Of a stretch of DNA of 64,000 bases, positions 47,457 through 61,180 are shown one piece after another (position 1 is the stretch's first letter; each line of letters begins with the position of its first letter). A program made the translations under genes and the position numbers. The DNA is taken from positions 216,736,325 through 216,800,324 of the forward strand of contig OV050030.1 in NCBI GenBank assembly GCA_920105625.2. Reading direction: 5' to 3'. A model generated the notes under the pieces. The model had not been told where the DNA came from. It made no database searches and worked only from the letters and a program-made list of their open reading frames with translations. This stretch comes from Clusia tigrina (taxonomy: Eukaryota > Arthropoda > Insecta > Diptera > Clusiidae).

Positions 47457-50387
47457 TGTCCTATACCTATCAAACTTTTCAACATTCAAATGCTTGTAAC
47501 TTCTTACTGGAGAGTCATAAAATCTTGAAATTTTGTGACAATAAAGTACTCGAGCCTCTTGTAAATGTAAGCTATCGCTCATAGCTATGCTACCCTTGAG
47601 TCCCAAATCAACCACTGCTAAAACTTCAAATGGCCCTAACTTCTATACAGTGCGTACTATACCTATCCAAGTTGGCAACAATCAAATGCTTGTAACTTTT
47701 TACTGGAGCGTCATAAAATCTTGAAATTCTGTGACCATAAAGTACTCGAAACTCTTATCAATTTAAGCTATCGCTCATAGCTATGCTACCCTTGAGTCCC
47801 AAGTCAAACACTGCTAAAACTTCAAATGACCCTAACTTCTATACGGTGCGTCCTACACCTATCAAAGTTTGCAACAATCAATTGCTTGTAACTTTTTACT
47901 GGAGCGTCATAAAACCTTGAAATTTGGTGACAATAAAGTACTCGAGCCCCTTATCAATTTAAGCTATGGCTCATAGCTATGCTACCCTTGAGTCCCAAAT
48001 CAACCACTGCTAAAACTTCAAATGGCCCTAACTTCTATACGGTGCGTCCTATACCTATCAAAGTTTGTAACAAGCAAATGCTTGTAACTTTTTACTGGAG
48101 CTTAATAAAATCTTGAATTTTTGTGACAATAAAGTACTCGAGCCTCTTGTCAAATTAAGCTATCGCTCATAGCTATTATACCCTTGAGTCCCAAATCAAA
48201 GAATGATAATACTTCAAATGGCCCTAACTTCTATGCGGTGCGTCCTATGCCTATCAAAGTTGGCAACAATCAAATGCTTGTTACTTTTTACTGGAGCGTC
48301 ACAAAACCTTGAAATTTTGTGACAATAATTACTCGAGCCTCTCGTCAATTTATGCTATCACTCATAGCTATGCTTCCATTGAGTCCCAAATCAAACACTG
48401 ATAAAACTTCAAATTGCCCTAACTTCTATACGGTGCTTCCTACACCCATCAAACTTTTCAACATTCAATTGCTTGTAACTTCTTACTGGAGAGTCATAAA
48501 ATGTTGAAATTCTGTGACAATAAAGTACTCGAGCCTCTTGTAAATTTAAGCTATCGCTCATAGCAATGCTACCCTTGAGTCCCAAATCAACCACTGCTAA
48601 AACTTCAAATGGCCCTAACTTCTATACGGTGCGTCCTATACCTATCAAACTTTTCAAAATTCAAATGCTTGTAACTTCTTACTGGAGAGTCATAAAATCT
48701 TGAAATTTTGTGACAATAAAGTACTCGAGCCTCTTGTAAATTTAAGCTACCGCTCATAGCTACGCTACCCTTGAGTCCCAAATCTACCAATGCTAAAACT
48801 TCAAATGGCCCTAACTTCTATACGGTGCGTCCTACACCTATCAAAGTTTGCAACAGTCAAATGCTTGTAACTTTTCTCTGGAGCGTCACAAAACTTTGAA
48901 ATTTTGTGACAATAATTACTCGAGCCTCTCGTCAATTTAAGTTATCACACATAGCTATGCAACCCTTGAGTCCCAAATCAAACACTGATAAAACTTCAAA
49001 TTGCCCTAACTTCTATACGGTGCTTCCTACACCTATCAAACTTTTCAACATTCAAATGCTTGTAACTTCTTACTGGAGATTCATAAAATCTTGAAATTCT
49101 GTGACAATAAAGTACTCGAGCCTCTTGTAAATTTAAGCTATCGCTCAGCTATGCTACCCTTGAGTCCCAAATCAAACACTGCTAAAACTTCAAATGGCCC
49201 TAACTTCTATACGGCGCATCCTATACCTATCCAAGTTTGCAACAATTAAATTCTTGTAACTTTTTTCTGGAGCGTCATAAAATCTTGAATTTTTGTGACA
49301 ATAAAGTACTCGAGCCTCTTGTCAATTTAAGCTATCGCTCATAGCTATTATACACTTGAGTCCCAAATCAAAAACTGATAATACTTCAAATGGCCCTAAC
49401 TTCTATGCGGTGCGTCCTATGGTTATCAAAGTTGGCAACAATCAAATGCTTGTTGCTTTTGACTGGAGCGTGACAAAACCTTGAAATTTTGTAACAATAA
49501 TTACTCGAGCCTCTCGTCAATTTAAACTATCACTCATAGCTATGCTTCCCTTGAGTCCCAAATCAACCACTGCGAAAACTTCAAATGGCCCTAACTTCTA
49601 TACGGTGCGTCTTACAATTATCCAACTTCTCAACATTCAAATGCTTGTAACTTCTTACTGGAGAGTCATAAAATGTTGAAATTCTGTGACAATAAAGTAC
49701 TCGAGCCTCTTGTAAATTTAAGCTATCGCTCATAGCTATGTTACCCTTGAGTCCCAAATCAACCACTGCTAAAACTTCAAATGGCCCTAACTTCTATACG
49801 GTGTGTCCTATACCTATCAAACTTTTCAACATTCAAATGCTTGTAACTTCTTACTGGAGAGTTATAAAATCTTGGAAGTTTGTGACAATAAAGTACTCGA
49901 GCCCCTTGTAAATTTAAGCTACCGCTCAAAGCTATGCTACCCTTGAGTCCCAAATCAAATACTGGCAAAACTTCAAATGGCCCTAAGTTCTATACGGTGC
50001 GTCCTACACCTATCAAAGTTTGCAACAATCAAATGCTTGTAACTTTTTACTGGAGCGTCATAAAACCTTGAAATTTGGTGACAATAAAGTACTCGAGCCT
50101 CTTATCAATTTAAACTATCGCTCGTAGCTATTATACCCTTGAGTCCCAAATCAAAGACTGATAATACTTCAAATGGCCCTAGCTTCTATACGGTGCGTCC
50201 TACACCTACCAAAGTTTGCAACAATCAAATGCTTGTAACTTTTTACTGGAGCGTCATAATACACTTAAAATTTGGTGACAATAAAATACTCTAGGCTCAT
50301 CAATTTAAGCTATCGCTCATAGATATGCTACCCTTGAGTCCCAAATCAAACACTGATAAAACTTCAAATGGTCCTAACTTCTATACG
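47457..50387. repeat. 3130-bp higher-order repeat, copy 2
   Basis: Second copy, ending near 50387. There it reads 'tatacggtgcgtcctacatc', while copy 1 continues 'tatacagtgcgtactatacc' near 47257. No gene is seen. Confidence 0.83.
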
Positions 50388-50599
50388 GTGCGTCCTACAT
50401 CTATCAAACTTTTCAACATTCAAATGCTTGTAACTTCTTACTGGAGAGTCATAAAATCTTGAAATTTTGTGACAATAAAGTACTCCAGCCTCTTGTAAAT
50501 GTAAGCTATCGCTCATAGCTATGCTACCCTTGAGTCCCAAATCAACCACTGCTAAAACTTCAAATGGCCCTAACTTCTATACGGTGCGTCCTATACCTA

Positions 50600-53500
50600 T
50601 CAAAGTTTGTAACAAGCAAATGCTTGTAAATTTTTACTGGAGCTTAATAAAATCTTGAATTTTTGTGACAATAAAGTACTCGAGCCTCTTGTGAATTTAA
50701 GCTATCGCTCATAGCTATTATACCCTTGAGTCCCAAATCAAAGAATGATAATACTTCAAATGGCCCTAACTTCTATGAGGTGCGTCCTATGCCTATCAAA
50801 GTTGGCAACAATCAAATGCTTGTTACTTTTTACTGGAGCGTCACAAAACCTTGAAATTTTGTGACAATAATTACTCGAGCCTCTCGTCAATTTAAGCTAT
50901 CACTCATAGCTATGCTTCCATTGAGTCCCAAATCAAACACTGATAAAACTTCAAATTGCCCTAACTTCTATACGGTGCTTCCTACACCCATCAAACTTTT
51001 CAACATTCAAATGCTTGTAACTTCTTACTGCAGAGTCATAAAATGTTGAAATTCTGTGACAATAAACTACTCGAGCCTCTTGTAAATTTAAGCTATCGCT
51101 CATAACAATGCTACCCTTGAGTCCAAAATCAACCACTGCTAAAACTTCAAATGGCCCTAACTTCTATACGGTGCGTCCTGTACCTATCAAACTTTTCAAC
51201 ATTCAAATGCTTGTAACTTCTTACTGGAGAGTCATAAAATCTTGAAATTTTGTGACAATAAAGTACTCGAGCCTCTTGTAAATTTAAGCTACCGCTCATA
51301 GCTACACTACCCTTGAGTCCCAAATCTACCAATGCGAAAACTTCAAATGGCCCTAACTTCTATACGGTGCGTCCTACACCTATCAAAGTTTGCAACAATA
51401 AAATGCTTGTAACTTTTCTCTGGAGCGTTACAAAACTTTGAAATTTTGTGACAATAATTACTCGAGCCTCTCGTCAATTTAAGTTATCACACATAGCTAT
51501 GCAACCCTTGAGTCCCAAATCAAACACTGATAAAACTTCAAATTGCCCTAACTTCTATACGGTGCTTCCTACACCTATCAAACTTTTCAACATTCAAATG
51601 CTTGTAACTTCTTACTGGAGAGTCATAAAATCTTGAAATTCTGTGACAATAAAGTACTCGAGCCTCTTGTAAATTTAAGCTATCGCTCAGCTATGCTACC
51701 CTTGAGTCCCAAATCAAACACTGCTAAAACTTCAAATGGCCCTAACTTCTATACGGCGCATCCTATACCTATCCAAGTTTGCAACAATTAAATTCTTGTA
51801 ACTTTTTTCTGGAGCGTCATAAAATCTTGAATTTTTGTGACAATAAAGTACTCGAGCCTCTTGTCAATTTAAGCTATCGCTCATAGCTATTATACACTTG
51901 AGTCCCAAATCAAAGACTGATAATACTTCAAATGGCCCTAACTTCTATGCGGTGCGTCCTATGGTTATCAAAGTTGGCAACAATCAAATGCTTGTTGCTT
52001 TTGACTGGAGCGTGACAAAACCTTGAAATTTTGTAACAATAATTACTCGAGCCTCTCGTCAATTTAAACTATCACTCATAGCTATGCTTCCCTTGAGTCC
52101 CAAATCAACCACTGCTAAAACTTCAAATGGCCCTAACTTCTATACGGTGCGTCTTACACCTATCCAACTTTTCAACATTCAAATGCTTGTACCTTCTTAC
52201 TGGAGAGTTATAAAATCTTGGAAGTTTGTGACAATAAAGTACTCGAGCCCCTTGTAAATTTAAGCTACCGCTCAAAGCTATGCTACCCTTGAGTCCCAAA
52301 TCAAATACTGGCAAAACTTCAAATGGCCCTAACTTCTATACGGTGCGTCCTACACCTATCAAAGTTTGCAACAATCAATTGCTTGAAACTTGTTACTGGA
52401 TCGTCATAAAACCTTGAAATTTTGTGACAATAAAGTACTCGAGCCTCTTATCAATTTAAGCTATCGCTCGTATCTATTATACCCTTGAGTCCCAAATCAA
52501 AGACTGATAATACTTCAAATGGCCCTAGCTTCTATACGGTGCGTCCTACACCTACCAAAGTTTGCAACAATCAAATGCTTGTAACTTTTTACTGGAGCGT
52601 CATAAAACACTTAAAATTTGGTGACAATAAAATACTCTAGCCTCATCAATTTAAGCTATCGCTCATAGATATGCTACCCTTGAGTCCCAAATCAAACACT
52701 GATAAACTTCAAATGGGCCTAGCTTCTATACGGTGCGTCCTACACCTACCAAAGTTTGTAACAAGCAAATGCTTGTAACTTTTTACTGGAGCTTAATAAA
52801 ATCTTGAATTTTTGTGACAATAAAGTACTCGAGCCTCTTGTGAATTTAAGCTATCGCTCATAGCTATTATACCCTTGAGTCCCAAATCAAAGAATGATAA
52901 AACTTCAAATGGCCCTAACTTCTATGCGGTGCGTCCTATGCCTATCAAAGTTGGCAACAATCAAATGCTTGTTACTTTTTACTGGAGCGTCACAAAACCT
53001 TGAAATTTTGTGACAATAATTACTCGAGCCTCTCGTCAATTTAAGCTATCACTCATAGCTATGCTTCCATTGAGTCCCAAATCAAACACTGATAAAACTT
53101 CAAATTGCCCTAACTTCTATACGGTGCTTCCTACACCCATCAAACTTTTCAACATTCAAATGCTTGTAACTTCTTACTGCAGAGTCATAAAATGTTGAAA
53201 TTCTGTGACAATAAACTACTCGAGCCTCTTGTAAATTTAAGCTATCGCTCATAACAATGCTACCCTTGAGTCCAAAATCAACCACTGCTAAAACTTCAAA
53301 TGGCCCTAACTTCTATACGGTGCGTCCTGTACCTATCAAACTTTTCAACATTCAAATGCTTGTAACTTCTTACTGGAGAGTCATAAAATCTTGAAATTCT
53401 GTGACAATAAAGTACTCGAGCCTCTTGTAAATTTAAGCTATCGCTCAGCTATGCTACCCTTGAGTCCCAAATCAAACACTGCTAAAACTTCAAATGGCCC

Positions 53501-56069
53501 TAACTTCTATACGGCGCATCCTATACCTATCCAAGTTTGCAACAATTAAATTCTTGTAACTTTTTTCTGGAGCGTCATAAAATCTTGAATTTTTGTGACA
53601 ATAAAGTACTCGAGCCTCTTGTCAATTTAAGCTATCGCTCATAGCTATTATACACTTGAGTCCCAAATCAAAGACTGATAATACTTCAAATGGCCCTAAC
53701 TTCTATGCGGTGCGTCCTATGGTTATCAAAGTTGGCAACAATCAAATGCTTGTTGCTTTTGACTGGAGCGTGACAAAACCTTGAAATTTTGTAACAATAA
53801 TTACTCGAGCCTCTCGTCAATTTAAACTATCACTCATAGCTATGCTTCCCTTGAGTCCCAAATCAACCACTGCTAAAACTTCAAATGGCCCTAACTTCTA
53901 TACGGTGCGTCTTACACCTATCCAACTTTTCAACATTCAAATGCTTGTACCTTCTTACTGGAGAGTTATAAAATCTTGGAAGTTTGTGACAATAAAGTAC
54001 TCGAGCCCCTTGTAAATTTAAGCTACCGCTCAAAGCTATGCTACCCTTGAGTCCCAAATCAAATACTGGCAAAACTTCAAATGGCCCTAACTTCTATACG
54101 GTGCGTCCTACACCTATCAAAGTTTGCAACAATCAATTGCTTGTAACTTTTTACTGGAGCGTCATAAAACCTTGAAATTTGGTGACAATAAAGTACTCGA
54201 GCCTCTTATCAATTTAAACTATCGCTCGTAGCTATTATACCCTTGAGTCCCAAATCAAAGACTGATAATACTTCAAATGGCCCTAGCTTCTATACGGTGC
54301 GTCCTACACCTACCAAAGTTTGCAACAATCAAATGCTTGTAACTTTTTACTGGAGCGTCATAAAACACTTAAAATTTGGTGACAATAAAATACTCTAGCC
54401 TCATCAATTTAAGCTATCGCTCATAGATATGCTACCCTTGAGTCCCAAATCAAACACTGATAAACTTCAAATGGGCCTAGCTTCTATACGGTGCGTCCTA
54501 CACCTACCAAAGTTTGTAACAAGCAAATGCTTGTAACTTTTTACTGGAGCTTAATAAAATCTTGAATTTTTGTGACAATAAAGTACTCGAGCCTCTTGTG
54601 AATTTAAGCTATCGCTCATAGCTATTATACCCTTGAGTCCCAAATCAAAGAATGATAATACTTCAAATGGCCCTAACTTCTATGCGGTGCGTCCTATGCC
54701 TATCAAAGTTGGCAACAATCAAATGCTTGTTACTTTTTACTGGAGCGTCACAAAACCTTGAAATTTTGTGACAATAATTACTCGAGCCTCTCGTCAATTT
54801 AAGTTATCACACATAGCTATGCTACCCTTGAGTCCCAAATCAAACACTGATAAAACTTCAAATTGCCCTAACTTCTATACGGTGCTTCCTACACCTATCA
54901 AACTTTTCAACATTCAAATGCTTGTAACTTCTTACTGGAGAGTCATAAAATCTTGAAATTCTGTGACAATAAAGTACTCGAGCCTCTTGTAAATTTAAGC
55001 TATCGCTCAGCTATGCTACCCTTGAGTCCCAAATCAAACACTGCTAAAACTTCAAATGGCCCTAACTTATATACGGTGCATCCTATACCTATCCAAGTTT
55101 GCAACAATTAAATGCTTGTAACTTTTTTCTGGAGCGCCATAAAATCTTGAAATTTGGTGACAATATAGTACTCGAGCCTCTTATCAATTTAAGCTATCGC
55201 TCATAGCTATTATACACTTGAGTCCCAAATCAAAGACTGATAATACTTCAAATGGCCCTAACTTCTATGCGGTGCGTCCTATGGTTATCAAAGTTGGCAA
55301 CAATCAAATGCTTGTTACTTTTGACTAGAGCGTGACAAAACCTTGAAATTTTGTAACAATAATTACTCGAGCCTCTCGTCAATTTAAACTATCACTCATA
55401 GCTATGCTTCCCTTGAGTCCCAAATCAACCACTGCTAAAACTTCAAATGGCCCTAACTTCTATACGGTGCGTCTTACACCTATCAAACTTTTCAGCATTC
55501 AAATGCTTGTAACTTCTTACTGGAGAGTCATAAAATGTTGAAATTCTGTGACAATAAAGTACTCGAGCCTCTTGTAAATTTAAGCTATCGCTCATAGCTA
55601 TGCTACCCTTGAGTCCCAAATCAACCACTGCTAAAACTTCAAATGGCCCTAACTTCTATACGGTGTGTCCTATACCTATCAAACTTTTCAACATTCAAAT
55701 GCTTGTAACTTTTTACTGGAGCGTCATAAAACCTTGAAATTTGGTGACAATAAAGTACTCGAGCCTCTTATCAATTTAAACTATCGCTCGTAGCTATTAT
55801 ACCCTTGAGTCCCAAATCAAAGACTGATAATACTTCAAATGGCCCTAGCTTCTATACGGTGCGTCCTACACCTACCAAAGTTTGCAACAATCAAATGCTT
55901 GTAACTTTTTACTGGAGCGTCATAAAACACTTAAAATTTGGTGACAATAAAATACTCTAGCCTCATCAATTTAAGCTATCGCTCATAGATATGCTACCCT
56001 TGAGTCCCAAATCAAACACTGATAAACTTCAAATGGGCCTAGCTTCTATACGGTGCGTCCTACACCTAC
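50600..56069. repeat. 5469-bp higher-order repeat, copy 1 (28 monomers)
   Basis: From about 50.60 to 55.71 kb this matches 56.07-61.18 kb at a constant offset of 5469 bp. It contains internal repeats: about 50.86-51.2 kb recurs 2149 bp on at 53.01 kb, and 52.12 kb recurs 1758 bp on at 53.88 kb. A monomer at 52385-52473 carries a distinct set of changes ('gcttgaaacttgttactgg', 'atcgtcataa', 'cgtatctattat') whose placement differs between the copies. No gene is seen. Confidence 0.82.
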
Positions 56070-59000
56070 CAAAGTTTGTAACAAGCAAATGCTTGTAACT
56101 TTTTACTGGAGCTTAATAAAATCTTGAATTTTTGTGACAATAAAGTACTCGAGCCTCTTGTGAATTTAAGCTATCGCTCATAGCTATTATACCCTTGAGT
56201 CCCAAATCAAAGAATGATAATACTTCAAATGGCCCTAACTTCTATGCGGTGCGTCCTATGCCTATCAAAGTTGGCAACAATCAAATGCTTGTTACTTTTT
56301 ACTGGAGCGTCACAAAACCTTGAAATTTTGTGACAATAATTACTCGAGCCTCTCGTCAATTTAAGCTATCACTCATAGCTATGCTTCCATTGAGTCCCAA
56401 ATCAAACACTGATAAAACTTCAAATTGCCCTAACTTCTATACGGTGCTTCCTACACCCATCAAACTTTTCAACATTCAAATGCTTGTAACTTCTTACTGC
56501 AGAGTCATAAAATGTTGAAATTCTGTGACAATAAACTACTCGAGCCTCTTGTAAATTTAAGCTATCGCTCATAACAATGCTACCCTTGAGTCCAAAATCA
56601 ACCACTGCTAAAACTTCAAATGGCCCTAACTTCTATACGGTGCGTCCTGTACCTATCAAACTTTTCAACATTCAAATGCTTGTAACTTCTTACTGGAGAG
56701 TCATAAAATCTTGAAATTTTGTGACAATAAAGTACTCGAGCCTCTTGTAAATTTAAGCTACCGCTCATAGCTACACTACCCTTGAGTCCCAAATCTACCA
56801 ATGCGAAAACTTCAAATGGCCCTAACTTCTATACGGTGCGTCCTACACCTATCAAAGTTTGCAACAATAAAATGCTTGTAACTTTTCTCTGGAGCGTTAC
56901 AAAACTTTGAAATTTTGTGACAATAATTACTCGAGCCTCTCGTCAATTTAAGTTATCACACATAGCTATGCAACCCTTGAGTCCCAAATCAAACACTGAT
57001 AAAACTTCAAATTGCCCTAACTTCTATACGGTGCTTCCTACACCTATCAAACTTTTCAACATTCAAATGCTTGTAACTTCTTACTGGAGAGTCATAAAAT
57101 CTTGAAATTCTGTGACAATAAAGTACTCGAGCCTCTTGTAAATTTAAGCTATCGCTCAGCTATGCTACCCTTGAGTCCCAAATCAAACACTGCTAAAACT
57201 TCAAATGGCCCTAACTTCTATACGGCGCATCCTATACCTATCCAAGTTTGCAACAATTAAATTCTTGTAACTTTTTTCTGGAGCGTCATAAAATCTTGAA
57301 TTTTTGTGACAATAAAGTACTCGAGCCTCTTGTCAATTTAAGCTATCGCTCATAGCTATTATACACTTGAGTCCCAAATCAAAGACTGATAATACTTCAA
57401 ATGGCCCTAACTTCTATGCGGTGCGTCCTATGGTTATCAAAGTTGGCAACAATCAAATGCTTGTTGCTTTTGACTGGAGCGTGACAAAACCTTGAAATTT
57501 TGTAACAATAATTACTCGAGCCTCTCGTCAATTTAAACTATCACTCATAGCTATGCTTCCCTTGAGTCCCAAATCAACCACTGCTAAAACTTCAAATGGC
57601 CCTAACTTCTATACGGTGCGTCTTACACCTATCCAACTTTTCAACATTCAAATGCTTGTACCTTCTTACTGGAGAGTTATAAAATCTTGGAAGTTTGTGA
57701 CAATAAAGTACTCGAGCCCCTTGTAAATTTAAGCTACCGCTCAAAGCTATGCTACCCTTGAGTCCCAAATCAAATACTGGCAAAACTTCAAATGGCCCTA
57801 ACTTCTATACGGTGCGTCCTACACCTATCAAAGTTTGCAACAATCAATTGCTTGTAACTTTTTACTGGAGCGTCATAAAACCTTGAAATTTGGTGACAAT
57901 AAAGTACTCGAGCCTCTTATCAATTTAAACTATCGCTCGTAGCTATTATACCCTTGAGTCCCAAATCAAAGACTGATAATACTTCAAATGGCCCTAGCTT
58001 CTATACGGTGCGTCCTACACCTACCAAAGTTTGCAACAATCAAATGCTTGTAACTTTTTACTGGAGCGTCATAAAACACTTAAAATTTGGTGACAATAAA
58101 ATACTCTAGCCTCATCAATTTAAGCTATCGCTCATAGATATGCTACCCTTGAGTCCCAAATCAAACACTGATAAACTTCAAATGGGCCTAGCTTCTATAC
58201 GGTGCGTCCTACACCTACCAAAGTTTGTAACAAGCAAATGCTTGTAACTTTTTACTGGAGCTTAATAAAATCTTGAATTTTTGTGACAATAAAGTACTCG
58301 AGCCTCTTGTGAATTTAAGCTATCGCTCATAGCTATTATACCCTTGAGTCCCAAATCAAAGAATGATAATACTTCAAATGGCCCTAACTTCTATGCGGTG
58401 CGTCCTATGCCTATCAAAGTTGGCAACAATCAAATGCTTGTTACTTTTTACTGGAGCGTCACAAAACCTTGAAATTTTGTGACAATAATTACTCGAGCCT
58501 CTCGTCAATTTAAGCTATCACTCATAGCTATGCTTCCATTGAGTCCCAAATCAAACACTGATAAAACTTCAAATTGCCCTAACTTCTATACGGTGCTTCC
58601 TACACCCATCAAACTTTTCAACATTCAAATGCTTGTAACTTCTTACTGCAGAGTCATAAAATGTTGAAATTCTGTGACAATAAACTACTCGAGCCTCTTG
58701 TAAATTTAAGCTATCGCTCATAACAATGCTACCCTTGAGTCCAAAATCAACCACTGCTAAAACTTCAAATGGCCCTAACTTCTATACGGTGCGTCCTGTA
58801 CCTATCAAACTTTTCAACATTCAAATGCTTGTAACTTCTTACTGGAGAGTCATAAAATCTTGAAATTCTGTGACAATAAAGTACTCGAGCCTCTTGTAAA
58901 TTTAAGCTATCGCTCAGCTATGCTACCCTTGAGTCCCAAATCAAACACTGCTAAAACTTCAAATGGCCCTAACTTCTATACGGCGCATCCTATACCTATC

Positions 59001-61180
59001 CAAGTTTGCAACAATTAAATTCTTGTAACTTTTTTCTGGAGCGTCATAAAATCTTGAATTTTTGTGACAATAAAGTACTCGAGCCTCTTGTCAATTTAAG
59101 CTATCGCTCATAGCTATTATACACTTGAGTCCCAAATCAAAGACTGATAATACTTCAAATGGCCCTAACTTCTATGCGGTGCGTCCTATGGTTATCAAAG
59201 TTGGCAACAATCAAATGCTTGTTGCTTTTGACTGGAGCGTGACAAAACCTTGAAATTTTGTAACAATAATTACTCGAGCCTCTCGTCAATTTAAACTATC
59301 ACTCATAGCTATGCTTCCCTTGAGTCCCAAATCAACCACTGCTAAAACTTCAAATGGCCCTAACTTCTATACGGTGCGTCTTACACCTATCCAACTTTTC
59401 AACATTCAAATGCTTGTACCTTCTTACTGGAGAGTTATAAAATCTTGGAAGTTTGTGACAATAAAGTACTCGAGCCCCTTGTAAATTTAAGCTACCGCTC
59501 AAAGCTATGCTACCCTTGAGTCCCAAATCAAATACTGGCAAAACTTCAAATGGCCCTAACTTCTATACGGTGCGTCCTACACCTATCAAAGTTTGCAACA
59601 ATCAATTGCTTGAAACTTGTTACTGGATCGTCATAAAATCTTGAAATTTTGTGACAATAAAGTACTCGAGCCTCTTATCAATTTAAACTATCGCTCGTAT
59701 CTATTATACCCTTGAGTCCCAAATCAAAGACTGATAATACTTCAAATGGCCCTAGCTTCTATACGGTGCGTCCTACACCTACCAAAGTTTGCAACAATCA
59801 AATGCTTGTAACTTTTTACTGGAGCGTCATAAAACACTTAAAATTTGGTGACAATAAAATACTCTAGCCTCATCAATTTAAGCTATCGCTCATAGATATG
59901 CTACCCTTGAGTCCCAAATCAAACACTGATAAACTTCAAATGGGCCTAGCTTCTATACGGTGCGTCCTACACCTACCAAAGTTTGTAACAAGCAAATGCT
60001 TGTAACTTTTTACTGGAGCTTAATAAAATCTTGAATTTTTGTGACAATAAAGTACTCGAGCCTCTTGTGAATTTAAGCTATCGCTCATAGCTATTATACC
60101 CTTGAGTCCCAAATCAAAGAATGATAATACTTCAAATGGCCCTAACTTCTATGCGGTGCGTCCTATGCCTATCAAAGTTGGCAACAATCAAATGCTTGTT
60201 ACTTTTTACTGGAGCGTCACAAAACCTTGAAATTTTGTGACAATAATTACTCGAGCCTCTCGTCAATTTAAGTTATCACACATAGCTATGCTACCCTTGA
60301 GTCCCAAATCAAACACTGATAAAACTTCAAATTGCCCTAACTTCTATACGGTGCTTCCTACACCTATCAAACTTTTCAACATTCAAATGCTTGTAACTTC
60401 TTACTGGAGAGTCATAAAATCTTGAAATTCTGTGACAATAAAGTACTCGAGCCTCTTGTAAATTTAAGCTATCGCTCAGCTATGCTACCCTTGAGTCCCA
60501 AATCAAACACTGCTAAAACTTCAAATGGCCCTAACTTATATACGGTGCATCCTATACCTATCCAAGTTTGCAACAATTAAATGCTTGTAACTTTTTTCTG
60601 GAGCGCCATAAAATCTTGAAATTTGGTGACAATATAGTACTCGAGCCTCTTATCAATTTAAGCTATCGCTCATAGCTATTATACACTTGAGTCCCAAATC
60701 AAAGACTGATAATACTTCAAATGGCCCTAACTTCTATGCGGTGCGTCCTATGGTTATCAAAGTTGGCAACAATCAAATGCTTGTTACTTTTGACTAGAGC
60801 GTGACAAAACCTTGAAATTTTGTAACAATAATTACTCGAGCCTCTCGTCAATTTAAACTATCACTCATAGCTATGCTTCCCTTGAATCCCAAATCAACCA
60901 CTGCTAAAACTTCAAATGGCCCTAACTTCTATACGGTGCGTCTTACACCTATCAAACTTTTCAGCATTCAAATGCTTGTAACTTCTTACTGGAGAGTCAT
61001 AAAATGTTGAAATTCTGTGACAATAAAGTACTCGAGCCTCTTGTAAATTTAAGCTATCGCTCATAGCTATGCTACCCTTGAGTCCCAAATCAACCACTGC
61101 TAAAACTTCAAATGGCCCTAACTTCTATACGGTGTGTCCTATACCTATCAAACTTTTCAACATTCAAATGCTTGTAACTT
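56070..61180. repeat. 5469-bp higher-order repeat, copy 2
   Basis: Second copy, nearly identical to the first in the rows compared. The marked monomer sits at 59611-59702, at the second of two equivalent positions, where copy 1 has it at the first. The match ends near 61173-61180: this copy reads 'cttcttactggagagttata', and copy 1 has 'ctttttactggagcgtcata' near 55708. No gene is seen. Confidence 0.82.
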
